Assembly: GCA_031761405.1 (NCBI GenBank)
Contig: JASEVX010000007.1
Span: forward strand, 42,208,840-42,272,839
Source: Serripes groenlandicus
Taxonomy: Eukaryota > Mollusca > Bivalvia > Cardiida > Cardiidae
Direction: 5' to 3'
DNA length: 64,000 nucleotides
A program made the translations under genes and the position numbers. This document shows, piece after piece, positions 45,601 through 48,403 of the stretch. A model generated the notes under the pieces. The model saw nothing but the letters and a program-made list of their open reading frames with translations. It had not been told where the DNA came from and searched no databases. The first letter of the stretch is position 1. Each line of letters opens with the position of its first letter.

Positions 45601-47275
45601 GTTCACATTTGCGGCAGTTATTGCACGGAAACGAAGTGTGACGGACGGACAGACGGACGGACGGACGGACGGACGGACAAACCGAAATTAATAACCCCCC
45701 TTTTTTTCTTCGAAAAAGCGGGGGATAATAACAACAAAGATGATGACAGAAGCGGCCGGCCCAAAATTGCTGATGACGCCATCTTAACATCAGTTAACGT
45801 CTGACAATATTTTTAAAGAGGACTGTGAGACGCATCATCATTCATAAAATTAAGGATCAGTTAGATATCAACTATCAAGACATCAGCAAAAGAACAGTCC
45901 ATAATATTTTGGGGTAAAAAATAGGAATGAATAGGTATGTGCCCGCTTGGTACCTAGGTTGCTTATAATCTGACAATGACAAAACCAGACGGTGTTCCCC
46001 CCACTTTCTACATAGATACTGCCGGGAAGGGGACGCTTTCCTAAATCACATTATCACCGCGGACTAGTATCTAATGATCAACTTGTATAACTCGGAAACA
46101 AAACTAGAATCCTCAGTATGGAAACGGTCAACCTCTCAGACTCAGAGCTATAGATAAGGGGCGTTTTGCATGTTCTAAAATGTTTATTTGACCCTCAAAC
46201 CCTATGTGGGTCCTCACTGAGACGATTCTTTTGTGTACACACAACATAGGGTTTGCTTTAATTTCAAGAGAGAAATTGTGGGAAAAAGAGCTGAATACCC
46301 CTCTTTATCTGGACCTCTGCCTCCCCACCCCCTGTAAAGGCCATAGAACATAGACTTTAATATTAGATTTTGAACGGTTGTATCATGCGCCGTATTCTCC
46401 TTACGACCTGTGACTTTGATGTGTTTCCATATTTGAAAGAGAGCTGGCGCTACATGGCGTTCGTCATGAAAACCGTGATCATGTGTCAGTGATAAAACAT
46501 GTTAAACATGACAAGTTCTTTGAAAAATTATGACGTTCAGTTGAGTGATGTTGACGTCGTAATGACGTTGTGAGCTGTGTTGAGAAAACAGCAATGTGTG
46601 TGTACAAAATATGAACAGAACAGTCCCTTTCGAATGTATTTTGCTGAATATTTTCAACTTTGAATGGCAATACATGTGGTAGATTTTACAGCGTGATTAT
46701 AAATGGCGTTATTAACCTATTTGAGTTTTAATTTAATCACTTGTCCACAAACTTTTTGGACACACCTCATAAATATCATATATATCTAGTGACGCTGCAC
46801 CACCAGTGGAATGTGGGAAATTAACCCTTTCATTCATACATTCTAAGCAGCACATTTTTTAAAACATTGTGTCATGATGAGCAATTTCTCCTTTTGTCAC
46901 AATGTTTTAAAATGGATTCAACTTTTAATTTCATAAAGAGATATTTACATATGTTAAGTCGATTATTGTTGATTCGTTGTATCGTGAGAAGAAAGGGGGG
47001 TCGGGGAGAAGGGTTATATATAACATATACTGTATATATCACAATCTTACCAACTCGACGGAAACCACGTCTCCCAACGACACAGCCTGCTGTATGGTTT
47101 TAGGCGGGTTCTCTGACAGGTAGATCCATTCGTCGCCGAGAACGACGTATTTGAACGCCTTGTTTTCCTTCTCCGACACGACGATACATGACTCGTACCC
47201 ACGGATCCGTTCATATTTGTGTTCCGGTAGCGAACGGTATAAGAAACTTTCTAATTTACTGTTCTTTTTCTGCAT
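6933..47275 (-). CDS. C12orf56: C12orf56-like protein, nine exons assembled, 3' end outside window
   Basis: Spliced gene read on the minus strand: exons 47275-47051, 20394-19403, 14735-14564, 12264-12185, 11136-10995, 9046-8949, 8179-8090, 7718-7637 and 7001-6933, in total 1950 nt or 650 codons without a stop. Every junction is GT-AG and all phases agree (0,2,0,2,0,2,2,0). From memory, the product matches the vertebrate C12orf56 family (a domain of unknown function, DUF4551-like): the N-terminus with CIVVSE, YVVLGDEWIYLSENPP and VNDYPDFL, a long Ser/Lys-rich probably disordered middle encoded by exon 2, and a helical C-terminal half with EKNFSLKKLFWK followed by NSDLFHFFVKM. The molecular role is unknown. 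The C-terminal exons expected from the vertebrate protein were not found down to position 1, so they probably lie to the left. I am sure of a real gene and fairly sure of the family. Confidence 0.8.
7409..7612 (-). mobile_element. TTAA MITE, older subtype
   Basis: TTAACTCTTTCCCACATAC at the left, GGGAAATGGTTAA at the right, central GCAGAAATTGATC palindrome. The right end lies 24 bp from the exon 8 donor. Confidence 0.7.
7637..7718 (-). CDS. C12orf56: C12orf56-like gene, exon 8
   Basis: An 82-bp exon, acceptor CTATTTCAG, donor GTAGGA, completing Arg and ending in phase 0. It encodes GRSVVGLLMVLTCTPDVPEK followed by LSTAEKE. The VVGLLMVLT hydrophobic helix matches the family. Relative to the vertebrate protein as I recall it, about 18 residues seem absent between this exon and the next. 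Either a small exon was missed in 7020-7636 or the lineages differ. Confidence 0.75.
7765..7850 (+). mobile_element. TTAA MITE, truncated right end
   Basis: Only the last ~85 bp remain (GTCGTCTGCTGCAGGATTG to AAAGGGTTAA). Confidence 0.65.
8090..8179 (-). CDS. C12orf56: C12orf56-like gene, exon 7
   Basis: A 90-bp exon between CTTTTCAG and GTAATA. It takes one base to complete Glu, has 29 codons, and leaves AG. It encodes FSSLVIEVLCMMFHES then EIIPERTQAMKAE, an amphipathic helical segment, in the family position before GRSVVGLL of exon 8. It is too short to stand out as an ORF and was found by splice signals and phase. Confidence 0.75.
8370..8545 (-). mobile_element. SINE-like fragment with tRNA box B
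   Basis: On the minus strand GGGGTCATGAGTTTGAATC resembles a box B, preceded by a weak box A. The body does not clearly match the other SINEs. Low certainty. Confidence 0.35.
8949..9046 (-). CDS. C12orf56: C12orf56-like gene, exon 6
   Basis: A T-rich tract plus CAG acceptor and a GTAAGT donor; 98 bp, entering in phase 0 and leaving GA. It encodes NSDLFHFFVKMVQRYLPKS then QCTVDKDVRSDEFE. It continues directly from LFWK of exon 5, as in the family. An 'ATG-to-stop' ORF (8994-9233, minus) overlaps it in another frame and is not the coding frame. Confidence 0.78.
9197..9273. mobile_element. TTAA MITE, deletion derivative
   Basis: TTAACCCTCTTCCACATAC joined almost directly to the CTGCTGCAGATTG...GAGAAAGGG end; the whole middle is missing. 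Confidence 0.55.
9665..10754 (-). mobile_element. 5'-truncated non-LTR retrotransposon (LINE), 3' end with (ATT)n tail
   Basis: Reading on the minus strand, the element begins inside the reverse transcriptase, ends with AATAAAGTCTTT and an (ATT)n tail (9665-9697), and has a ~320 bp stretch after the ORF. The 5' truncation and A/T microsatellite tail are typical of target-primed CR1/Jockey-group LINEs; the exact clade was not determined. Its 5' edge abuts a rearranged TTAA element. Confidence 0.8.
9987..10751 (-). pseudogene. LINE reverse transcriptase fragment (C-terminal part)
   Basis: 254 codons starting just before the RT catalytic box FADDTTL, then KLLGIQVDHNLNWK, the YNAYILPHIDYCCTIWG segment and FQKRAARTIL, all characteristic of the RT/thumb region of CR1/Jockey-type LINEs. 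Palm motifs upstream and the endonuclease are missing by truncation. The stop at 9987 is a frameshift: in the next frame the expected tail continues (GPKIWNQIPLHVRNCENL then a Trp-rich end), so this copy is dead. Confidence 0.85.
10752..10972 (+). mobile_element. TTAA MITE right half with internal tandem duplication
   Basis: Two ~118-bp copies of CATGTTTTCAATTCTAT...GGTATGTTTTCAAAGTCAT lie side by side and end GGGAAAGGGTTAA. The exon 5 donor is 22 bp further right. Confidence 0.6.
10995..11136 (-). CDS. C12orf56: C12orf56-like gene, exon 5
   Basis: Acceptor TTCACAG and donor GTAAGA; 142 bp, completing Arg from exon 4 and ending in phase 0 after K of LFWK. It encodes REKVDLLFQQLKRD, NNMEKLYEILDELKIG and EKNFSLKKLFWK. 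This amphipathic helical stretch is the part that most clearly recalls the vertebrate family. The donor lies 22 bp from the end of a rearranged TTAA element. Confidence 0.82.
11224..11474 (-). mobile_element. tRNA-derived SINE
   Basis: Same family as 2660-2936. Head near 11405-11470 (box B GGTTGGATCCCC, GTGTAGTGC box A side) and tail TTGTTGAAAGGGGC. The TTAA target used in the 3735 copy is uninterrupted here (CCATTTTAAAACG). Confidence 0.75.
11494..11566. repeat. Short palindromic foldback repeat (AACCCTATG family)
   Basis: ATGTTGTGTTCTCAAAAGAA on one arm and TTTTTTTGAGCACCCACATC followed by ATAGGGTTTT on the other. Sister copies near 20507, 46194, 53553 and 54612. Confidence 0.6.
11865..12140 (+). 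mobile_element. tRNA-derived SINE, second subtype
   Basis: Box B-like AAGTTCGAACCC at 11906-11917, a body with GTGAAAACAGCCAGTTGCTG, then CCGTGATGTAACTGAAAAAT and GTTGAAAACAGAGTAAAAAC. Related 3' halves at 34860-35030 and 61704-61832. Confidence 0.6.
12185..12264 (-). CDS. C12orf56: C12orf56-like gene, exon 4
   Basis: An 80-bp exon between TATATTTCAG and GTGAGA. It enters in phase 0 and leaves AG. It encodes SSTLMLNPSTIETPKGS followed by ILRASHPQQ. It was found by following phase from exon 3, and there is no stop in the used frame. It is too short to identify alone but fits the family position and joins to REKVDLL of exon 5. Confidence 0.72.
12449..12966 (+). mobile_element. Helentron-like element, CTCGACTATT family, short copy
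   Basis: 5' end ACAAGAGCTGTCCATCAAGA with GACAGC hairpin, then CTCGACTATTTGCC; one to two diverged ~165-bp units with TTTAACCA; decayed 3' hairpin ending GTTGAGCAAAAAAC. Confidence 0.5.
13322..14294 (+). mobile_element. Helentron-like element, CTCTACTGG family, ~162 bp internal repeats
   Basis: 5' end AACAAGAGGCCCATGAGGGC followed by GCTCTACTGG. About five units of 161-164 bp (TTCACAAGCT landmarks at 13551, 13715, 13877, ~14038). A GACGGACAC-containing run at 14215-14250. 3' hairpin CTGGCCTTTGGCCAG and TAGAGCTAAAAA. 5' CTCTACTGG pairs with 3' CCAGTAGAG. Confidence 0.65.
14564..14735 (-). CDS. C12orf56: C12orf56-like gene, exon 3
   Basis: The acceptor TGTTTCAG lies directly right of 14735; the donor is GTAAGT at 14563-14558. 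The 172-bp exon completes the exon 2 codon (AG+T, Ser) and ends in phase 0. It encodes IVSMASVSDFGG, then a hydrophobic segment LNLYLLSADTPMLMLIRSAW that matches the family region preceding its helical C-terminal half. A TTAA element begins only 26 bp upstream of the acceptor. Confidence 0.8.
14762..15977 (+). mobile_element. TTAA MITE split by a Helentron-like element
   Basis: Left arm 14762-14829 (TTAACCCTTTCCC...ATTGTGA) and right arm 15822-15977 (GGAAAAATC...GGGAAAGGGTTAA), with 14830-15821 inserted at the CAAAAGG of the MITE centre. The left end is 26 bp from the exon 3 acceptor. Confidence 0.8.
14830..15821 (+). mobile_element. Helentron-like element, ACGCCCGT family, 161 bp repeats
   Basis: 5' ACAAGAGCGCCAAATGTCAC then ATACGCCCGTCC. 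Four to five units with GAGCTGACAAG at 15076, 15241, 15401, 15563 and 15724 (161-bp period). A CCGCCCGCCCACCCACCCG-like run, then AAAACGGGCGTATAAAA. The 5' and 3' CGCCCGT/ACGGGCG motifs are reverse complements. Second copy at 31022-31654. Confidence 0.65.
16119..16355 (-). mobile_element. TTAA MITE, 237 bp
   Basis: Starts TTAACACTTTCCC with a 7-bp insertion, ends GGGAAAGGGTTAA; hairpin TTGCTTGTTTTGAGCAA. Confidence 0.8.
16500..16640. mobile_element. TTAA MITE remnant
   Basis: CTGCAGCACACAACTTTTGA and the GCAAAAGGAGATATTGCTC palindrome remain; ends lost. Confidence 0.45.
16760..16998 (+). mobile_element. TTAA MITE, older subtype, 239 bp
   Basis: TTAAACCTTTCCC to AAAGGGTTAA; hairpin GAGAAATTGCTCAG / CGAGCAATTTCTC. 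Confidence 0.8.
17224..17654 (-). mobile_element. TTAA MITE containing a second palindromic MITE
   Basis: TTAACCCTTTCCCACATACGG to GGGAAAGGGTTAA, interrupted at 17409-17631. A truncated left end of another copy lies at 17101-17140. Confidence 0.8.
17409..17631. mobile_element. Palindromic MITE with GGGCTTGGCGTGAAA termini and GTAT duplication
   Basis: Inverted ends GGGCTTGGCGTGAAACAG / CATTTCACGCCAAGCC and inner GTTGTAACTAAAA / TTTTAGTTACAAC. GTAT at 17405-17408 is repeated at 17632-17635. No ORF. The second copy is 50386-50631. The superfamily is not determined. Confidence 0.75.
17652..19153 (+). mobile_element. Helentron-like element with ~167 bp tandem units (GGTCCCCCGC family)
   Basis: 5' AACAAGCAAATTCAGAG then GGTCCCCCGC. 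About seven very similar units with GGGCCATAACTCCGTG and AACGCAAACACGATATG (about 17770-18930). Flanking AAGGTCACA segments, GACGGACGGACTGACTGACG, then 3' hairpin AGCTTTCGCTAAAAGC and GGAGGACAATAAAA. The 5' CCCCCGC pairs imperfectly with 3' GCGGAGG. Confidence 0.65.
19246..19391 (-). mobile_element. TTAA MITE, half copy against exon 2
   Basis: TTAACGCTTTCCCACATAC through GCTGAAAACATAGTGGCAAA; the other half is missing and the fragment stops about 11 bp from the exon 2 donor. Confidence 0.65.
19403..20394 (-). CDS. C12orf56: C12orf56-like gene, exon 2 (large, low-complexity middle region)
   Basis: Acceptor TTGCAG ends at 20395 and the donor is GTATAG at 19402-19397. The 992-bp exon enters in phase 0 and leaves two bases (AG), completed by T of exon 3. 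It encodes VNDYPDFL, a stretch with QHIAITYW that completes the N-terminal domain, then about 280 residues rich in Ser, Lys and acidic residues (RKKSPRNGSLSDL, KKKKKGPKTLHT, an acidic LKEELEEDVLEDIE helix, and a short Cys patch CCFTC). The low-complexity part looks disordered. The open frame runs 15 codons past the donor, through TTAA-element sequence, before a stop, so the ORF alone overestimates the exon. Confidence 0.85.
20427..20626. mobile_element. Foldback element with AGAGxxCxAATAAGG ends and AACCCTATG core
   Basis: Outer inverted ends AGAGGACCAAATAAGGAGGG and CCCCTTATCTAGAGCTCT. Inner palindrome ACTCAAAAGAATCGTCACAT / TTTCTTTTGAGTACACACAA. Non-coding. It ends about 32 bp from the exon 2 acceptor. 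Confidence 0.55.
20720..20949 (+). mobile_element. TTAA MITE, 230 bp
   Basis: Left TTAA mutated (TAAA), otherwise a full-length young-type copy. It shares TTAA 20946-20949 with a deleted copy that runs to 21096. Confidence 0.8.
20946..21096. mobile_element. TTAA MITE, deletion derivative
   Basis: Only the AACATTGAGGCAAAATGAGA part and the end GTGGGAAAGGGTTAA remain. Confidence 0.55.
21354..21554 (-). mobile_element. TTAA MITE, old diverged copy
   Basis: ACCCTTTCCCACATGTAAT to GTGGGAAAGGTTTAA, with an AGCAAAAGTTGAAATTGC centre. Confidence 0.6.
21649..21873 (+). mobile_element. TTAA MITE, 225 bp
   Basis: Both TTAA ends; hairpin TTGCTCAGAACGAGCAA. Confidence 0.85.
22024..23283 (+). mobile_element. 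TTAA MITE split by a Helentron-like element
   Basis: Left arm 22024-22086, right arm 23123-23283 (GGAAAAATTGC...GGGAAAGAGTTAA). The insertion lies in the CAAAAGG of the MITE centre, as in 14762-15977. Confidence 0.8.
22087..23122 (+). mobile_element. Helentron-like element, CTCGCCTAT family
   Basis: 5' AACAAGAGTTGTTGGAGGAC then CTCGCCTATCAGGGCC. An A-rich degenerate stretch 22200-22480. Two ~165-bp units with GGGACTTGACATACAAGGTC. ACGCGGACGCCGGGGTGA, then 3' hairpin CCCCTATTTCTTTGAATAGG and CGAGCTAAAAA. 5' CTCGCCTAT pairs with 3' ATAGGCGAG. An inverted relative is at 57205-59635. Confidence 0.7.
23374..23564 (-). mobile_element. TTAA MITE, internally deleted
   Basis: TTAAACCCTTTACCACATAC to GTGGGAAAGGATTAA, 191 bp. 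Confidence 0.65.
25044..26792. mobile_element. hAT-like nonautonomous element, 1749 bp
   Basis: Terminal inverted repeats CAGGGCTGTACAAA / TTTGTACAGCCCTG, flanked by TAACTTA and AACTTTA, i.e. a slightly altered ~7-8 bp duplication of the interrupted array unit. Subterminal ACTTGTCC motifs occur many times at both ends (25066-25135, 26695-26760). No transposase frame was found; the interior is AT-rich with no recognisable protein. Confidence 0.7.
25653..25687. repeat. Tiny palindrome flanked by 7-bp direct repeats
   Basis: CAGAGACATATAAACA / TGTTTATATGTCTCTG around a 5-base loop, with GTTCAAT on both sides. It looks like a minimal foldback insertion. A relative is at 49592-49621. Confidence 0.65.
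27350..27556 (+). mobile_element. TTAA MITE, 207 bp
   Basis: TTAACCCTTTCTCATCTGC to GTGGGAAAGGGTTAA; centre GAAATTGCTCGAGGTAAGC. Confidence 0.75.
27652..27894 (-). mobile_element. TTAA MITE, older subtype, 243 bp
   Basis: TTAAGCCTTTCC to GGAAAAGGGTTAA; hairpin TTGCTCATTATGAGCAA. Confidence 0.75.
28137..29164 (+). mobile_element. TTAA MITE interrupted by a hAT element
   Basis: TTAACCCTTTCCAACATACAG to GTGGGAAAGGGTTAA; removing 28170-28973 leaves a 224-bp element. Confidence 0.8.
28170..28965. mobile_element. hAT-type MITE, 796 bp, 8-bp target duplication
   Basis: Ends TAGGGATGGCAACG / CGTTGCCATCCCTA, with ATTTTGAC exactly repeated at 28162-28169 and 28966-28973. Subterminal ACCGGTTACTCG repeats. 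No transposase. The 8-bp duplication and AGGGATGGCAACG ends support hAT. Confidence 0.9.
29440..29626 (+). mobile_element. Helentron-like 5' fragment, CTCAACTACTCC type
   Basis: AACAAGAGCTGTCCTTAAGA with GACAGC hairpin, then part of one core unit; no 3' end. Directly followed by another 5' end at 29621-29720 (AACAAGAGTACCGCATACGG, CGCTCGACTG). Confidence 0.5.
29727..29877 (-). mobile_element. TTAA MITE, 151-bp deletion derivative
   Basis: Perfect TTAA ends; one arm of the centre deleted (CGTATTTTGTGCAATTTCTT junction). Confidence 0.8.
30173..30392. repeat. 110-bp tandem duplication
   Basis: 30173-30282 and 30283-30392 are identical except at the last base. The unit contains a TTAA MITE fragment (ATGAGCAATTTATTACCAC). 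Confidence 0.9.
30489..31020 (+). mobile_element. Helentron-like element, ACACCCGTC family
   Basis: 5' AACAAGAGTACCGCAAACAG then ACACCCGTC; two ~165-bp units with CTAAGTCCAAAAAGGGGCAT; GAACGGACGGACGGACGGAG; 3' AACGGTCGTATAAAAA. The neighbouring element begins within 3 bp. Confidence 0.55.
31022..31654 (+). mobile_element. Helentron-like element, second copy of the 14830 family
   Basis: 5' AACAAGAGCGCCAAATGTCA, units with GAGCTGACAAGACCAATTTT, 3' AAAACGGGCATATAAAA. Fewer units than the 14830 copy, and the CCGCCC run is shortened. Confidence 0.65.
31996..32224 (-). mobile_element. TTAA MITE, decayed
   Basis: AACCCTTTCCCAATTGC to GTAGAAAAATGTTAA. Another partial copy with a (GT)n run lies at 31680-31775. 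Confidence 0.5.
32441..32664 (+). mobile_element. TTAA MITE, 224 bp
   Basis: ATAACCCTTTCCCTCATATA to GAGGGGAAGGGATAA; hairpin TTGCACAAAACGTGCAA. Confidence 0.8.
32716..33632 (+). mobile_element. Helentron-like element, GCTCACCT family
   Basis: 5' AACAAGAGGGCCATCATATG with AGGGCCAT/ATGGCCCT hairpin and GCTCACCTGATT. Four ~165-bp units with GACCAATCAACATGGCTTGA, GTTGCCATGGAAACC, GACGGACGCCGGAC, 3' GCCTTGAGCAAAGCTCACTC. Distant relative of 5479-6189. Confidence 0.6.
33640..33865 (-). mobile_element. TTAA MITE, rearranged
   Basis: A right end GGGAAAGGGTTAA and two partial centres; no intact left end. A further isolated end GGGGAAAGGGTTAA stops at 33979. Confidence 0.55.
34080..34760. other. AT-rich stretch, nothing recognised
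   Basis: No ORF, splice-like exon or clear repeat unit seen; weak TTAA MITE traces near 34390-34480. Confidence 0.4.
34860..35030 (+). mobile_element. SINE 3' half with (CAAT)n tail
   Basis: GGAAAAGCAGCCAGTTGCT, GAACTGGCTGCCGTGATATA, ACTGAGAAATTGTTAAAAAC and a CAAT repeat tail at 35008-35030. Same subtype as 11865-12140. Confidence 0.65.
35040..35525. mobile_element. TTAA MITE remnants
   Basis: A minimal centre palindrome (ACATTGTGGCAAATTTTGCC) near 35049, and a decayed copy from AATAACCCTTTCCTG (35391) to GTTTTCTACTTAATTC. Confidence 0.45.
35534..35560. repeat. GC-rich hairpin in AT-rich DNA
   Basis: AGTCGCCGGGC / GCCCGCGACT around AGAA. Probably the terminal hairpin of another dispersed element; the partner end was not found. 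Confidence 0.4.
36397..38100 (+). mobile_element. Helentron-like element, CTCGACTATT family, ~160 bp repeats
   Basis: 5' AACAAGAGCTGTCGGAGGAC with hairpin and CGCTCGACTATTCC. About nine units with GATATGGACTCTTAATTTAG and GGGCCATAACTTGCATAAAA. GACGCCGACGCCGACGCC, then 3' hairpin TATTCTTCGAATA with GTCGAGCTAAAAAA. The 5' CTCGACTATTC and 3' GAATAGTCGAG are perfect complements. Confidence 0.7.
38100..38948. other. Intronic stretch, nothing recognised
   Basis: Lies in intron 1 of the C12orf56-like gene. Short ORFs only; one weak TTAA MITE-like trace near 38340-38410. Confidence 0.4.
38949..39178 (+). mobile_element. TTAA MITE, 230 bp
   Basis: Full-length, both ends intact, hairpin TTGCACAAAACGTGCAA. 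Confidence 0.9.
39610..39805 (+). mobile_element. TTAA MITE, 196 bp
   Basis: Left TTAA mutated to CTAA; part of the centre deleted; shares TTAA 39802-39805 with the next copy. Confidence 0.8.
39802..39987 (-). mobile_element. TTAA MITE, older subtype
   Basis: TTAACCCTTTTCCACAT to GTGGGAAAGGGGTTA; internally deleted. Confidence 0.65.
40148..40377 (+). mobile_element. TTAA MITE, 230 bp
   Basis: Full-length; shares TTAA 40374-40377 with the next copy. Confidence 0.9.
40374..40612 (-). mobile_element. TTAA MITE, older subtype
   Basis: TTAACCCTTTACCGCATAC to a decayed GAGAAAGGGTGAT end. Confidence 0.65.
40675..40907 (-). mobile_element. TTAA MITE, older subtype, 233 bp
   Basis: TTAACCAGTTTCTCACATAC to GAGAAAGGGTTAA; hairpin TACTCATCATGAGCAA. 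Decayed remnants continue at 41000-41185. Confidence 0.7.
41779..42008 (-). mobile_element. TTAA MITE, 230 bp
   Basis: TTAACCATGTCCCTCATAC to GGGTAAGGGTTAA. Confidence 0.85.
42044..42275 (-). mobile_element. TTAA MITE, older subtype
   Basis: TTTACTCTTTCCCACATAC to GGGAAAGTGTTAA. Confidence 0.65.
42615..42811 (+). mobile_element. TTAA MITE, 197 bp
   Basis: TTAACCCTTTCCCTCATATA to GGGAAAGGGTTTA; right arm of the centre deleted. A decayed left end follows at 42808-42860. Confidence 0.8.
42892..43121 (-). mobile_element. TTAA MITE, 230 bp
   Basis: Full-length with both ends intact; hairpin TTGCACGTTTTGTGCAA. Confidence 0.9.
43547..43897 (+). mobile_element. CAGGGCCTT-ended element, copy 1
   Basis: CAGGGCCTTTTTTCC at the left and AAAAAGGCCTTG at the right. 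Internal CCAATTGGGAAAAA motifs and a long poly-A/poly-T tract. Nearly identical to 44188-44552 over most of its length. Non-coding; superfamily not determined. Confidence 0.6.
44029..44090 (+). mobile_element. 5' end of a Helentron-like element, CCCCCGC family
   Basis: AACAAGCAAATTCATGAAAT then CTATCCCCCGCTTG. Its matching 3' hairpin (AAAAAGCGGGGGATAATA) lies at 45712-45731, so 44029-45731 may be one element carrying later insertions. Confidence 0.5.
44188..44552 (+). mobile_element. CAGGGCCTT-ended element, copy 2
   Basis: CAGGGCCTTTTTTCC / AAATAAGGCCCTG, flanked by ACATG at 44183-44187 and 44553-44557. ORFs over this stretch are translations of the repeat on either strand. Confidence 0.65.
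44561..44850 (-). pseudogene. LINE endonuclease (APE-type) fragment
   Basis: A 94-codon ORF with NLLVLGDFNIDQHSPAF, an LDFILTS segment and TDHHIVW. These match the GDFN and terminal D-H motifs of the endonuclease/exonuclease/phosphatase fold in non-LTR retrotransposons. N-terminal catalytic Glu motifs and the RT are absent. It is wedged between a CAGGGCC element and a tandem array. Confidence 0.75.
44851..45731 (+). repeat. 161-bp tandem array with ACGG run and 3' hairpin
   Basis: About 4.7 units, GGGGCCATAACTCC at ~44857, 45018, 45179, 45340 and 45500; units are nearly identical. Then GACGGACGG repeats (45640-45680), a poly-T stretch and the CTTCGAAAAAGCGGGGG hairpin end. Confidence 0.8.
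46144..46322. mobile_element. Foldback element with AACCCTATG palindrome core
   Basis: Ends AGAGCTATAGATAAGGGG and CCCCTCTTTATCTGGACCTC. Core CCCTATGTGGGTCCTCACTG / ACACACAACATAGGG. Sister of 20427-20626. Confidence 0.55.
46821..46920. mobile_element. TTAA MITE, left-end remnant
   Basis: TTAACCCTTTCATTCATAC with a short GAGCAATTTCTCCTTTTGTC centre. Confidence 0.5.
47051..47275 (-). CDS. C12orf56: C12orf56-like gene, exon 1 (start codon)
   Basis: ATG at 47275-47273 has A at -3. It opens 75 codons (MQKKNSKLES...) ending V-E-L in phase 0 at a clean GTAAGA donor (47050-47045). Residues around 28-50 (ESCIVVSEKEN, KYVVLGDEWIYLSENPP) are the best conserved part of the family as I remember it and suggest a compact beta-rich, possibly PH-like, N-terminal domain. 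It joins in frame to VNDYPDFL of exon 2. GC content and codon use differ visibly from the AT-rich repeats around it. Confidence 0.85.
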
Positions 47276-47323
47276 CGTGTGACCTCCTTGTTCGCATCAC
47301 TTGACTCAACACATGTTGTTCCG

Positions 47324-47331
47324 TATAAAAG
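47324..47331 (+). promoter_or_regulatory. TATA-box-like sequence near exon 1, facing away from the gene
   Basis: TATAAAAG lies 49 bp beyond the start codon of the C12orf56-like gene, but on the opposite strand, so it would point transcription to the right. Either it is a chance match or the promoter is bidirectional. Confidence 0.25.
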
Positions 47332-47560
47332 CGGCGTAAAGAATCCGTTCATTCGACGTTTAACTGACACTTTCCAACATTTTAACAAGTTTTCGCTTCA
47401 TTTTCACCTGAGATTATAACATTGCTACCAAGCACCTGTAAACCGTTAACCCCTGTAAACAAATTAATATTCGATAGGTCAAAGGTCAGATGTTCTCCGT
47501 GATATCAGAGTGATATACCCCGGTATCGATAGTCCGGTACCTAACGTGTCAACCGGTGTT

Positions 47561-47872
47561 TTAATTCACACTTTCCCGTATGCAATATAACTGCAGCAGC
47601 ATACTTTGTTAACATCTCGGTAAAAGTATGGACATATCTATAAATGTAAAATATTAATATTGAATAGAGATGATAACATTTTGGCAAAAGGATATATCTA
47701 GAAAATAAAATAGAAAACTCTCTTCAAATGTAAGCATATTTATTGGAACAATTAAAACCGTAGTGGCAAATGAAGGAGTTATGAGCGATTTTTTTTCTGT
47801 TGCCATAATGTTTCAAAATACACTTGCTGCTGATGCCTCATAATCCGTCTACATATGGGAAAGGATTTGAAA
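47561..47872 (-). mobile_element. TTAA MITE, decayed, upstream of exon 1
   Basis: TTAATTCACACTTTCCCG to ATATGGGAAAGGATTTGA, with an expanded centre. Confidence 0.5.
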
Positions 47873-48029
47873 ACCCCATTGAAAATTAAACAAGAAGCTT
47901 CCAACTATAAAATCTCTTTTACCTCATAAAAATCCTAGAATAAACAGAGAGTTACGAACAAGTCACGATAGAAGATCAATGTAGATGAATTGCCCATGGG
48001 ATGTAATAAGGAACTTCCCCTTTTAGTAT

Positions 48030-48275
48030 AAACCCTTTCCCGCATTCATACGACAAATATGCAGAATTTGACTTTGTAAACGTCTGTGCACAAATTTTGG
48101 ATATTTATAAAGTATAAATGAGCGTATAATTATTGAATATAGATATAGTTGAAAACACTGAAGCAAAAGGAGAAAATGCTCATTATAACAAAGTTCTCCT
48201 TTCGCAACACTGTTTTTAAAAATCGTGGGCTGTAGATGCGTCAAAAAGCGACTGCAAGTATGGGGAGAATAGAGA
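48030..48275 (-). mobile_element. TTAA MITE, decayed
   Basis: AAACCCTTTCCCGCATTC, AGCAAAAGGAGAAAATGCTC centre; right end eroded. Confidence 0.55.
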
Positions 48276-48403
48276 CACTGGCCACTATTTTCTAGATAAT
48301 CATTAAAAAAAAAAAAAAAATCAGGAGCTTGTGAATATAGTCAAATCAATGAAACGAAAGTTTCACCTTAAGTACATGCAAGTTTGCGATAATCTGTTGA
48401 AGT

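Noticed and set aside
45805..45935. Transposase-like peptide (VRRIIIHKIKDQL, ISKRTVHNIL)
   Set aside because: A short frame with helix-turn-helix flavour but no catalytic motif and no terminal repeats; too weak to list.
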